Assembly: GCA_015064345.1 (NCBI GenBank)
Contig: SVSK01000020.1
Coordinates: 1 to 34,362, forward strand
Direction of reading: 5' to 3'
DNA length: 34,362 nt
Source of the DNA: Oscillospiraceae bacterium
GTDB lineage: Bacteria > Bacillota > Clostridia > Oscillospirales > CAG-272
A program made the position numbers and the translations under genes. Shown in pieces: positions 23,912-32,771 of the stretch; positions within the stretch are counted from its first letter, which is position 1; the number at the start of each line of letters is the position of its first letter. The notes under the pieces are model-generated. The model searched no databases, was not told the origin of the DNA, and worked only from the letters and a program-made list of their open reading frames with translations.

Positions 23912-26725
23912 TTAGTCAGCGTTTGCTGTGGACCATTCCTTTTCCAGTGCCGCCCAGTCGCGTACAGGGAGAATTGCTTCCCAGATCTCATATCCGAAGT
24001 CGTCCCAGATGTAGATATGGGAGTTGGTTGCTTCCTGAACGTCTGCGTAATACCACTTGTCAGCAGTATTGTCAGCCCAGGTGATCATGCCGGGGAGAAG
24101 CTGATTCTTATGAGGATTTCTACCGAGTGTACGGTTGATGATCTTCATTGCTTCCGCTCTTGTGACATACTTGTCAGGGCGGAATGTGCCGTCTTCGTAT
24201 CCGTCGATAAAGCCGAATTCTTCAGCAGCGGCAACAAATTCTGTAGCCCAGTGATTCGATGCATCCGCAAAGTGAGTGCTCTGACCTGCGCTTGTACCGA
24301 AGAAGGAAACTGCAATCTTTACAAGCTCTGCTCTTGTGATATATGCGTTAGGTCTGAACGTGCCGTCTGCATAACCGTTGAGAACACCTGCATTTGCAAG
24401 AGTGGAAACAGCATTGTTGAACCAGTCAGAAGAGGAAACGTCGGAGAAGCTGTTGGTCTGTGACCAGTATTTTGCTCTCGCCTCATCTGTGAGCATTCTG
24501 AAGAAGATCGTTGCAACCTCGGCTCTTGTGATGTTAGCCTCAGGTCTTACAAGTCCGTCGGGATATCCGATAACGTAGCCGAAGTGATCTTCTCTTACAA
24601 GAACGTTTTCGTAGTAGGAGTTCTTGAACTTGATGCTGCTCAGTCTGCCTGCCTTAACTACTACTCTGTTGCCTTCCACGTCACTTGTTGTGAACAGCGT
24701 GTAGCCCTCAACCTCTGCATTCTCTTCTACGATCTGGTAAATACCGGGATCAAGGCTGATGGAGATCTTCTCACCTGCCTTAATGCGTACAGTCTTGATG
24801 TACTCAAGTCTTGTGCCGTATTCGCGGTAGATGGAGAATGTGAAGTATCTTACGTTAAATCCTGCGGGAGCTTCAAGTTCCTTTTCGATGGATACAGTTC
24901 CGTCGATAGGCATGTTTACGTTACGCTCGCCGTAGATGTTTACGTCTGCCTCAGGCATTACGAACTTGCCGTCAGTTGTGGGAACTACCTTACCTGTAGA
25001 TGCATTGATCGGCTCGGACCAACCCTTGAATGTAATGGGTGCGGGATATTCGGGCTTTTCAATGATTGTGTGAATGTCGCCTGAATATACGATGAAGCTT
25101 TCGTAGAGGTTGTTGTCTACGTAGTAGTTTACTCTGTAGGGGAAGTTGGTCTGAGTGAAAGATCCGCTGATAACAACGTCATGCGCAGGCATTGTGAAGC
25201 TGCCGCTGCTGATAGTTGCATCAGTTGAAGTCCAGCCGTTAAACTCGAAGTATTTGGACTCGGGTTCATCCGCTACGTTAACGGTTACACCGTGATATAC
25301 GTACTCATCCGCAGGAAGAGCAGGTGCATCCTCGGGAACTGTGCCTGAGTATCTGTACGTAACCTTGTAGCTCTTGCGAGTGCTTGTGAGATGGATCTCA
25401 ACATCCTCTGCGGGCATCTTGAACTGATCGTCAGTGATCGTTACATCCTCGGAAGTCCATGTGCCGTAGTCAAGAGCGGCTGTATCGGCAGGCTCGTCGA
25501 TGAGTGTTACGTCTGTACCTGCAAATCTGTAAACAGTCTTGTAAAGTACACCGTCAACGTAATATGTAACCTTGTACATCTGCAGTGTAGGAGAAGGAGC
25601 TGTTGCAACCGCATTCATGCTTGAATCGTAGAGAGTTGCGTCACCGTAGTTTGTGGCGATCTTACCGTCTTCACCTACTGCATCAGCCGCAGTGTCAAGA
25701 GCGTCATAGTCGGGAGTGATATTGAAGGTAAGGATAAGCTTCTTACCGTAGAATCCGTTACGGGGTGTTTCGGAAACGTAGTTTTCATCGAAATCAAATC
25801 CGTTTACGGAAATTGTTCTGCCATTCTGAAGTGTAACGGTTACTGAAGACGATACGTCAACAGGATCTGCCCAGCCTGTAGCAGTCTTCTCGGAGGTGAG
25901 CACGGAAATGCCGTTTGTTCCCTCGGGAAGTGTGAAGTAAGGGCTGATAGTGTCAACAAGAGTTGCGCTCTCACCAACCTCGATAGTGGGCTTTTCGATA
26001 GACTGAGCAATGCCCTCGAAGATGGAGCCAAGGCTCATGTTAGTATCGGGAGTCTGATAGAATCCGCGTCCCATTGCCTCTGCAACCTCGGAATTAGCTA
26101 CACCGTCGTCAAGAACGTTGTTATTTCCTGCGGTAGCATTCGGGAAGTTGCTGGAGAGGTAATGCATGAACTTGTTGATATCTTCGTTGCTTGTGGTAAG
26201 TGCCGCAGAAGAATCTGCATTCTCATCTACGCAAATTGTAAATATAGTAACACCGATATCCTTCAGCGCCTTTGCCTGATTGATACAGGTCGCGGCAACT
26301 GACTCGTCATAACCGTTGCTGTGGTTGGGCTCACCGTCGGTAAATACAACCACAACGTTCTTTCTGTCAGCTGCAGAGTTGCTTGCTTCATTTATCAGCT
26401 GTGTTGCAAGAGCCAAACCGTAGTCAACAGATGTTGCACCGCCGGGAGTGATGGAATCCATATGGGCGATCAGCGTAGCAGCACCGGTCTCGTTAACTGT
26501 GGTAAGAGGAGCAACTACCTGAGAATAGTTGTATCCGTTGCTTTGCTTATTGTTACCTACAACAGCTTTGGAAACCTCCTGTGTGGAGTCGCTGCCGCTA
26601 TAGTAAGAGTCGTCCGCAAACTTAATAAGCGCGATGGAATGCTTGTCGGCATCATTTGCAACGGACTTGTTCGCTTCAAGTGTTTCTGCGATAAACAAGT
26701 CAACGCCCTCAGCCAGCATTTCCAT
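23912..26725 (-). CDS. VWA domain / InlB-type beta-repeat / CnaB-like / three SLH-domain surface protein, 5'-truncated
   Basis: VVVVFTDGEPNHSNGYDES and GGATSVDYGLALA (VWA); repeated FxGWTSxDATI-type units; SLH motifs YVIGYPDGLVRPEANITRAEVATIFFRML, LNGYADGTFRPNAYITRAELVKI, IDGYEDGTFRPDKYVTRAEAMKIINR. Confidence 0.85.
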   Translation of the reverse strand: MEMLAEGVDLFIAETLEANKSVANDADKHSIALIKFADDSYYSGSDSTQEVSKAVVGNNKQSNGYNYSQVVAPLTTVNETGAATLIAHMDSITPGGATSVDYGLALATQLINEASNSAADRKNVVVVFTDGEPNHSNGYDESVAATCINQAKALKDIGVTIFTICVDENADSSAALTTSNEDINKFMHYLSSNFPNATAGNNNVLDDGVANSEVAEAMGRGFYQTPDTNMSLGSIFEGIAQSIEKPTIEVGESATLVDTISPYFTLPEGTNGISVLTSEKTATGWADPVDVSSSVTVTLQNGRTISVNGFDFDENYVSETPRNGFYGKKLILTFNITPDYDALDTAADAVGEDGKIATNYGDATLYDSSMNAVATAPSPTLQMYKVTYYVDGVLYKTVYRFAGTDVTLIDEPADTAALDYGTWTSEDVTITDDQFKMPAEDVEIHLTSTRKSYKVTYRYSGTVPEDAPALPADEYVYHGVTVNVADEPESKYFEFNGWTSTDATISSGSFTMPAHDVVISGSFTQTNFPYRVNYYVDNNLYESFIVYSGDIHTIIEKPEYPAPITFKGWSEPINASTGKVVPTTDGKFVMPEADVNIYGERNVNMPIDGTVSIEKELEAPAGFNVRYFTFSIYREYGTRLEYIKTVRIKAGEKISISLDPGIYQIVEENAEVEGYTLFTTSDVEGNRVVVKAGRLSSIKFKNSYYENVLVREDHFGYVIGYPDGLVRPEANITRAEVATIFFRMLTDEARAKYWSQTNSFSDVSSSDWFNNAVSTLANAGVLNGYADGTFRPNAYITRAELVKIAVSFFGTSAGQSTHFADASNHWATEFVAAAEEFGFIDGYEDGTFRPDKYVTRAEAMKIINRTLGRNPHKNQLLPGMITWADNTADKWYYADVQEATNSHIYIWDDFGYEIWEAILPVRDWAALEKEWSTANAD

Positions 26726-26816
26726 TCTGCTCTTTGAGGTCTGTACCTGCTGTGATGTACGGTTATAGAACTGTACAACTAATATATTCTTAATACTACG
26801 TTAATTGAGCAAAAAC

Positions 26817-26856
26817 AAAACTGACTCCGATTTTGATACGAAGCCAGTTTTTTCAT
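26817..26856. terminator. Intrinsic terminator of the Cys-rich operon
   Basis: Minus strand AAAACTGGCT...AGTCAGTTTTGTTTTT. Confidence 0.75.
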
Positions 26857-26886
26857 ATTTTTTCGGCTGTTTTACCCGTGCCGATC

Positions 26887-29800
26887 TTACTTAACTTTGC
26901 TCTTTTTTCTCGATATTGAAACAAGTACCGCGCCGCAAACAATCACAGCCGCACCGAAGAGGGAGAGTGCCACAATAACGAATGTGGGCATCTTGTTTGC
27001 CGTGTCTCCGGGCTCGTCAACTGTATCGGTTGTTTCCGTGGGAGTGGTCTCTGAGGGATCAGTCACCGCAGGGTCATCAGTCTCGGCAGGTTCGGTTTCC
27101 TTCTTCATAATGAAGCCGCACTCATCGCAGGCGTTGTCCCCGTCGCTGTCAACGTGATTACCCTCGCCGCAGTCCCTCCACTTGGGCTCAAGCTCGATGT
27201 TTCTGCTGATCTTATCGCCCTTCTGTACGGTCTCGCCCGTTGCCTTGTCTACCCATCCTTCAAAGATGTTTCCGTCTTCTGTGGGAGGAAGAGTCGGCAG
27301 AGCAGGAACGGTATTGTCCTCTCCCTTTGTGAGCACCTCAACGTAGGGGGCAGTTGACGGTACGGTGGGAGCATCGGGGTCTTTATCATCAGGCTGTTTA
27401 CCTGTGTCGGGATAACTCGGATAGGTTATGACCACCTTATCATTGGGAACAGTCAGCCTCGGTATAGCCTCAGTAGCAACATGGCCACAGGCACTGCAAG
27501 TTCTCTGCTTCTCACCTTCGTAAGTATATCCGGGCTTTGTTACAGTCGCCCACGAGCTGAATCTGTGAGTTCCATCGTTACTGATTTTACCGCAGTATTC
27601 GCATTCCTTCCAATGAGAGGTCTCGTCGGAGCGCTGCTTGTAGTTGTGTGACCGGGCAGGTGTTTCGTCATCTGTCCAGCTATGTCCGCAGGAGCAGGTG
27701 TGCGTTGTATAGCCTTCCGACGTACATGTCGCAGGAGTTACCGTTTCCGTGTAGCTGTGGGTATGACCGCCTTCAAGCTTCGGGATAGCCTCAGTCTTCT
27801 CATATCCGCAAATTACGCAGGAGAATTTAAGCTCACCTTCAGAATCCTCAGTTGCTTCAGCTGTTACGGTGCCTCGTCCGAAGGAATGATGTGCAGAATT
27901 CAGCTTGACGTCACATCCCTCGTCGCATATGTTCCAGTGGCCGCTTTCATCAGAACCGTATTCGTTGCTTGATTCAATACAGTGGTTGCCGGCTGTACAG
28001 TAGTGGGATTTCCATTCATCGCTCATGACACAGATACCGTGGTCGCAGTTAAACTTATCTGCCGCCGCTTCACAGCAGTCTTCGCAAAGCTCACAATCAC
28101 CGCAGATAGTGCTGCAATTATCGCACACGCCGCATTCGGAACAGATATCAACGCAGTCAGAACAGTACTCACCGCATTCGGCGCAAAGCTCTTCGGCACA
28201 GTCGATGCAATAATAGCACTGCATACACATTGCCTCAGCACAGTCCTCGCACTTTCCGCAATCGGGACAGGAGTTCATAGCGCAATCTTCGCACTTGCCG
28301 CAATCTTCACATGAGCTGAGCGCGCAATCACGACAGACCTCTCCGCAGTCCTCGCATATTTCGGCGCATCCACCGCATCTGTAGCACTCCTCGCACCACA
28401 TATCCTCGCCTGCACACTCTCGGCACAGGTCACAGGACGCACAGAACTCATCAGTGCAGTTCGAACACTTCTCACCGCAGTCGGGGCAGAGGTCAGCGCA
28501 GTTTTCGCATCCCTCCCCACAGATACACGCCATAACACAGCTTCCGCAGAGTCCGCAACTCAAGCAGAATCCGTCAGCATCGGAGCAGTCGCGGCAGGTT
28601 CCGCATTCCGTACATACATCCGTATCCGCGCAATTCGAACACACCTCGCAGCAGGTCATGCACACAGCCGCGCAATTGGTGCATCCGTTACCGCAGGAGC
28701 AGACCATCTCAACACAGGTTATGCACAGCGAGCACTCGGAGCAGAAGTTTTCCTCTCCGACACAGTCTCGACAATATCCGCAGTCAACGCAGAGCTCCTC
28801 TTCGGCACACTCGGAACATTTTTCGTTACATTCGGGACATATTCGTTCTACACACTCGGAACAGCCTCCACCGCAGATACATATGAATTCCGAGCACATT
28901 TTACAGGTTTCGCAGTTATCGCAGAAGTTGCCGTCTCCTCCCGCGCAATCTTTACATGTGTTACAACCGCCGCAGATCTCTTCGTCCGCACAGTTCGTAC
29001 ATTTCTCGCCACAGTCAGGGCATATCGTTGCACAATTTGAGCAACCCTCGCCGCAAATACAGATTGCATCAACGCAATTCTTACATACTCCGCATTCTTC
29101 GCAGTAGTTGCCCTCGCCTCCTACGCACTCGAAGCAGAGTTCGCATCCGCTGCATAGCATATCGTCAGCACAGTTTTCGCATCTTTCTCCGCATTCGGCA
29201 CAAATTATCGCACACTCGGTGCAACCGTTGCCGCAAATACATACTTGATCCACGCAGTTTTTGCACAGTCCGCATTCGGCACAGTAGTTGCCCTCACCGC
29301 CTACACAGTCGAAGCAGGTCTCGCAGTCACCGCACAGCATATCGTCAGCGCAGTTTTCGCATTTCTCACCGCACTCGACACAAATTATCGCACAATTTGA
29401 GCAGCCCTCACCGCAGGCACACACGTATTCAGAGCAGAACTTGCACGTCTCGCAGTTGTCGCAGAAGTTGCCGTCGCCTCCAACACATTCCTTACAGGTG
29501 TTGCATCCGCCGCAGATCTCTGAGTCCGCACAATTGGTACATTTTTCACTGCATTCGGGGCATATCGTTGTGCAGGATGAGCACGCACCGCAGTTTGCAC
29601 AGAGGTTTTCAACGCAGTTTTTACACAGACCGCAGTCCTCGCAGAAGTTGCCTTCTCCGCCTACACAGTCAAAGCAGGTCTCGCAGTCACCGCACAGCAT
29701 ATCATCCGCGCAGTTTTCGCACTTCTCTCCGCAATCTTTACAGATGACGGAGCAGTTTGAGCAGCCTGCGCCACAGTAGCATACCTGATCCACGCAATTT

Positions 29801-31095
29801 TTGCACAAAAGGCAGTCCTCGCAGAAGTTGCCCTCGCCGCCCGCGCACTCGTAGCAGACCTGGCAATCGTTACATAGCATGTCGTCAGCGCAGTTTGAGC
29901 ATTTTTCACCGCATTCGGGACAGACGTAGCAGCATTCCGAGCAACCCGACCCGCAAATACACACCGCTTCAACGCAGTTTTTACAAAGGCCGCAGTCCTC
30001 GCAGTAGTTGCCCTCGCCTCCTACGCAGTCAAAACAGGTCTCGCAGTCACCGCAAAGCATATCATCCGCGCAGTTTTCACACTTTTCGCCACAGTCTTTA
30101 CAGATGACGGAGCAGAGAGAGCAACCCTCACCGCAGATGCATATGTAGTCTACGTGATCTTTGCAAAGGGTACATTCATGGCAGAAGTTGTTGTCCCCTC
30201 CGGCACAGTCGTCGCATATTCCGCATTCAATACAGATGTATCCGTCTGAACAGTTTTCGCAGTACTCGCCGCACTCGGGACAGACGTATGCACATTCCGA
30301 GCAGCCCTCACCGCAGGCACAGACAACATCCACGCAATCCTTACATTTCTGACATTCCGCACAGTAGTTACCTTCGCCGCCGATACAGTCAAAGCAAGTC
30401 GTACAGATGAGGCAAAGCTCGTCGGCTGCACACTTCGTACATTTCTCAAGGCACTCCTCGCATCCAAGTGCACAGTTGGAGCAGCCCTCTCCGCAGTAGC
30501 AGATCCAGTCGGCACAGTCAATGCAGAGCAAGCACTCGGAGCAGTACAGCTCGTCTCCGACACAGTCCGGACATTTTTTGCATTGGTCGCACATCCAGTC
30601 CGCGCATCCGGAGCACTTCTCGCCACATTCAGTGCAGACGGTCTCCCCTACCTCGTAGCATCCGCGGCATTTTTCGTCACATTCGCAGTGATCCTCAAGG
30701 CAGTTGCCGCAGTCGTCGCACAGCTCGTGGTCATCGTCACAGGCGCCGCAATATCCGCAGTGATGTTCCTCGTAGCAAGACGTACCCGAGCCCTCACCGC
30801 AGTGGTCACCGTTGTCGCATTTCCAGTCATCATAACGCCATCCGCCGCAGAACTCACACTCCACGCCGTCTTCGTAATCGGCGTAGGTAGGAGTCGCGAA
30901 CACGGACAGCACAAATCCTACGGCATCCTCGCAGATAGAGAGCAAGTCAATGCCGCCTTCGTGATCATCGTGGCCGTCGTGTGTATTCCCTGCTAACGCA
31001 TGTACGTGCCCAAGCTGACTCGCCAAAGGAGCCGGGTTTACAAGCAGCGCCAGACAGAGCAGAAAGCTCAAAAGTTTATTTATTCTCAAGTTCAT
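26887..31095 (-). CDS. Giant secreted, membrane-anchored Cys-rich repeat protein, unknown function
   Basis: Signal peptide, His/Asp-rich segment HVHALAGNTHDGHDDHEGG, tandem CxxC repeats, GHTHSYTETVTPATCTSEGYTTHTCSCGHSW-type repeats, C-terminal TM and RKKSKVK; SD ggag. Confidence 0.9.
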   Translation of the reverse strand: MNLRINKLLSFLLCLALLVNPAPLASQLGHVHALAGNTHDGHDDHEGGIDLLSICEDAVGFVLSVFATPTYADYEDGVECEFCGGWRYDDWKCDNGDHCGEGSGTSCYEEHHCGYCGACDDDHELCDDCGNCLEDHCECDEKCRGCYEVGETVCTECGEKCSGCADWMCDQCKKCPDCVGDELYCSECLLCIDCADWICYCGEGCSNCALGCEECLEKCTKCAADELCLICTTCFDCIGGEGNYCAECQKCKDCVDVVCACGEGCSECAYVCPECGEYCENCSDGYICIECGICDDCAGGDNNFCHECTLCKDHVDYICICGEGCSLCSVICKDCGEKCENCADDMLCGDCETCFDCVGGEGNYCEDCGLCKNCVEAVCICGSGCSECCYVCPECGEKCSNCADDMLCNDCQVCYECAGGEGNFCEDCLLCKNCVDQVCYCGAGCSNCSVICKDCGEKCENCADDMLCGDCETCFDCVGGEGNFCEDCGLCKNCVENLCANCGACSSCTTICPECSEKCTNCADSEICGGCNTCKECVGGDGNFCDNCETCKFCSEYVCACGEGCSNCAIICVECGEKCENCADDMLCGDCETCFDCVGGEGNYCAECGLCKNCVDQVCICGNGCTECAIICAECGERCENCADDMLCSGCELCFECVGGEGNYCEECGVCKNCVDAICICGEGCSNCATICPDCGEKCTNCADEEICGGCNTCKDCAGGDGNFCDNCETCKMCSEFICICGGGCSECVERICPECNEKCSECAEEELCVDCGYCRDCVGEENFCSECSLCITCVEMVCSCGNGCTNCAAVCMTCCEVCSNCADTDVCTECGTCRDCSDADGFCLSCGLCGSCVMACICGEGCENCADLCPDCGEKCSNCTDEFCASCDLCRECAGEDMWCEECYRCGGCAEICEDCGEVCRDCALSSCEDCGKCEDCAMNSCPDCGKCEDCAEAMCMQCYYCIDCAEELCAECGEYCSDCVDICSECGVCDNCSTICGDCELCEDCCEAAADKFNCDHGICVMSDEWKSHYCTAGNHCIESSNEYGSDESGHWNICDEGCDVKLNSAHHSFGRGTVTAEATEDSEGELKFSCVICGYEKTEAIPKLEGGHTHSYTETVTPATCTSEGYTTHTCSCGHSWTDDETPARSHNYKQRSDETSHWKECEYCGKISNDGTHRFSSWATVTKPGYTYEGEKQRTCSACGHVATEAIPRLTVPNDKVVITYPSYPDTGKQPDDKDPDAPTVPSTAPYVEVLTKGEDNTVPALPTLPPTEDGNIFEGWVDKATGETVQKGDKISRNIELEPKWRDCGEGNHVDSDGDNACDECGFIMKKETEPAETDDPAVTDPSETTPTETTDTVDEPGDTANKMPTFVIVALSLFGAAVIVCGAVLVSISRKKSKVK
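28072..28356 (-). repeat. Array of 13-15-aa tetra-Cys mini-units
   Basis: CEDCGEVCRDCALSS / CEDCGKCEDCAMNS / CPDCGKCEDCAEAM / CMQCYYCIDCAEEL / CAECGEYCSDCVDI / CSECGVCDNCSTI / CGDCELCEDCC. Confidence 0.9.
28490..30636 (-). repeat. About 12 tandem copies of a roughly 180-bp / 60-aa repeat, 16 Cys per unit
   Basis: Consensus C-P/K-E/D-CGEKCENCADDMLCGDCETCFDCVGGEGNYCEDCGLCKNCVDQVCICGEGCSNCAxI. Confidence 0.93.
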
Positions 31096-31122
31096 TTGCT
31101 TACTCCTAATAAAACAGTAGCA

Positions 31123-31605
31123 TTAGTCGGCTCTGTCGAGCATCTCACGCAAAGCCACAACAAATTCGTAATATCCCTTCGGGAAGTTTTCGGAGCCGTC
31201 AGCGTAGATCCTGCGTCCTCCGTTTACTTCAGCCGAAAAGGTGAACATGGTTCCGTCAAGCACGTTTCTCGGATGAGGCCCGTGGAAGCCATCCCAGTTC
31301 ATAATCCCGCACTTGTTCATTAATTCGATCATTTCGTCAGTTGTGCACGCCACAGAGGCGTCAAGTTCAAGGATAGTATCCTCTCCCTTGTATTTTTCAT
31401 AATAGTGGCAAAGCTCTGTCTTTTCCTCGGAGATTTCAAACCTGTACACGTCGCCTCCGCGCATTCCACGCAGGGTGAGTGTCATTGATTCCACTGAGGT
31501 GACAGGCTCCGGAGGTTTTTTTGAAGGTTTTTTTGCACATCCGAACAATCCCATAAGCGTTGTAAGTATCATAACAGCCACCAAAATTCTGCGCTTTATG
31601 CCCAT
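31123..31605 (-). CDS. Small lipoprotein, unknown function
   Basis: MGIKRRILVAVMILTTLMGLFGCAKK (lipobox-like LFGC); start overlaps the upstream stop (ATGGGCATAA). Confidence 0.8.
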   Translation of the reverse strand: MGIKRRILVAVMILTTLMGLFGCAKKPSKKPPEPVTSVESMTLTLRGMRGGDVYRFEISEEKTELCHYYEKYKGEDTILELDASVACTTDEMIELMNKCGIMNWDGFHGPHPRNVLDGTMFTFSAEVNGGRRIYADGSENFPKGYYEFVVALREMLDRAD

Positions 31606-32153
31606 GGATCGTCTGACTTTGCCTTCTTGATGCTTACAAGCAGGAACTGATCCCAAAGGTACCACTTGCCATCCCCTGCTCTGCGAAGAACGATTTCTCT
31701 GGGGTTGTCTGCACCGCCGGAAGCGATAAACAGCTTCTTGTAGCCCTCGCCTGCGTTCGCATCGGAATACGGGCCTGCGTTTACTGTAATAACGAAGGGT
31801 GTATCGGGGGTGTAGTCATTACCCGGAACAGCTCCCTTGAAGTATGAGAAGGGAACGTGATGTCCGTCTCTGAATCTGTCGTTGAGGAAGGAGATATCGT
31901 AATTGCCAAGAGGACGGGGACCGCGCAGATAGTTGAGCATTTCCGTTCCGATGGTTTTGTCCGCCGCATATACGCAAAGTGCGCAGACGGTCAATGCCGC
32001 TGTGGCAAAGGGAGACTGGAGCGACGCCTCGGGAAGAGACTTGAGCTCACTGAGGCTTTCGGGAAGTGCGTTGAATGTGAACGTTTCGCTGTCCGCAGAA
32101 GCGCTCTGTACTGTGTTGTTAATGCTCTTCTTAAGCTTATCAAAAATAGACAT
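31596..32153 (-). CDS. DUF6935-like cytoplasmic protein
   Basis: ATAALTVCALCVYAADKTIGTEMLNYLRGPRPLGNYDISFLNDRF...VPFSYFKGAVPGNDYTPDTPFVITV...WYLWDQFLLVSIKKAKSDDPWA; recalled family pattern. Confidence 0.75.
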   Translation of the reverse strand: MSIFDKLKKSINNTVQSASADSETFTFNALPESLSELKSLPEASLQSPFATAALTVCALCVYAADKTIGTEMLNYLRGPRPLGNYDISFLNDRFRDGHHVPFSYFKGAVPGNDYTPDTPFVITVNAGPYSDANAGEGYKKLFIASGGADNPREIVLRRAGDGKWYLWDQFLLVSIKKAKSDDPWA

Positions 32154-32170
32154 ATTATTCCTCCTGAATT

Positions 32171-32749
32171 TTATTCGTTTTCTGTTTCCGTTGCCGCGCC
32201 AAAGTGCACGATCAACTCTCTTACTGCCCGGATTGGCAGAAAACCGCTCTGATTATCATTGGCGTATATACTTTCGCCGCTTGCGTAGGTGATATCCAAG
32301 CTCTCGCCGTACATATCAGGCAAGCCGCTGACTCTGTGATAGTATCCGTTGTATTTTGCGAGGTTGTGGGCGGCGACGATCATCTGCAGACGTGCCATAA
32401 AGTCATTTTCCGCCGTGTACTCACCCTTGCCTCTCTTGCCATCCCGTTCTCGCCAGCTGTATTTGACAGTTACAAGACCTTCAGAGGCCACCGCATCCAG
32501 CTTGTAGACACGGTGTCCAAGGTCATCTACGTCGCACACAGCGAACAGGGATATTTCACAGTGGAATGAAACGATCTCATCTGATTCGATCTCTTTCGGT
32601 ACGTCATCCCAGCGTCTTGTGACAACTCCGCCGTCAATGTCATCGGTGTCAGCGCGATGATTTCCCCGACTGCGCGTAAGGGATCTGTACCCCAAAACAG
32701 CGCACACCGCCAGCGACAAAGCTCCTAAGCTCATGGCTATCCATTTCAT
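32171..32749 (-). CDS. Membrane-anchored protein of unknown function, related at the C-terminus to the 31123-31605 lipoprotein
   Basis: N-terminal TM; ...YNGYYHRVSGLPDMYGESLDITYASGESIYANDNQSGFLPIRAVRELIVHF. Confidence 0.75.
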   Translation of the reverse strand: MKWIAMSLGALSLAVCAVLGYRSLTRSRGNHRADTDDIDGGVVTRRWDDVPKEIESDEIVSFHCEISLFAVCDVDDLGHRVYKLDAVASEGLVTVKYSWRERDGKRGKGEYTAENDFMARLQMIVAAHNLAKYNGYYHRVSGLPDMYGESLDITYASGESIYANDNQSGFLPIRAVRELIVHFGAATETENE

Positions 32750-32771
32750 CCTTGCGCCTCTTTCCGCAGCC

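Noticed and set aside
28454-29779. Long plus-strand ORFs (217, 263, 163 aa; SQSPHSISSAQF-type) and minus alternate frames across the Cys array
   Set aside because: Antisense shadows of Cys/Gly/Asp codons in the 180-bp repeat; composition is not protein-like and the sense frame has signal peptide and TM.
28490-30636. CRISPR or other non-coding repeat array
   Set aside because: The 180-bp units have no short conserved repeat with unique spacers; periodicity follows an open reading frame with a protein-level consensus. The same applies to the 15-bp PETD array.
28072-30636. Classical 2[4Fe-4S] ferredoxin repeats
   Set aside because: Ferredoxin clusters are CxxCxxCxxxCP; here CP context and spacing are absent and the protein has a signal peptide. 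Some Fe-S or Zn binding remains possible, so no cofactor is claimed.
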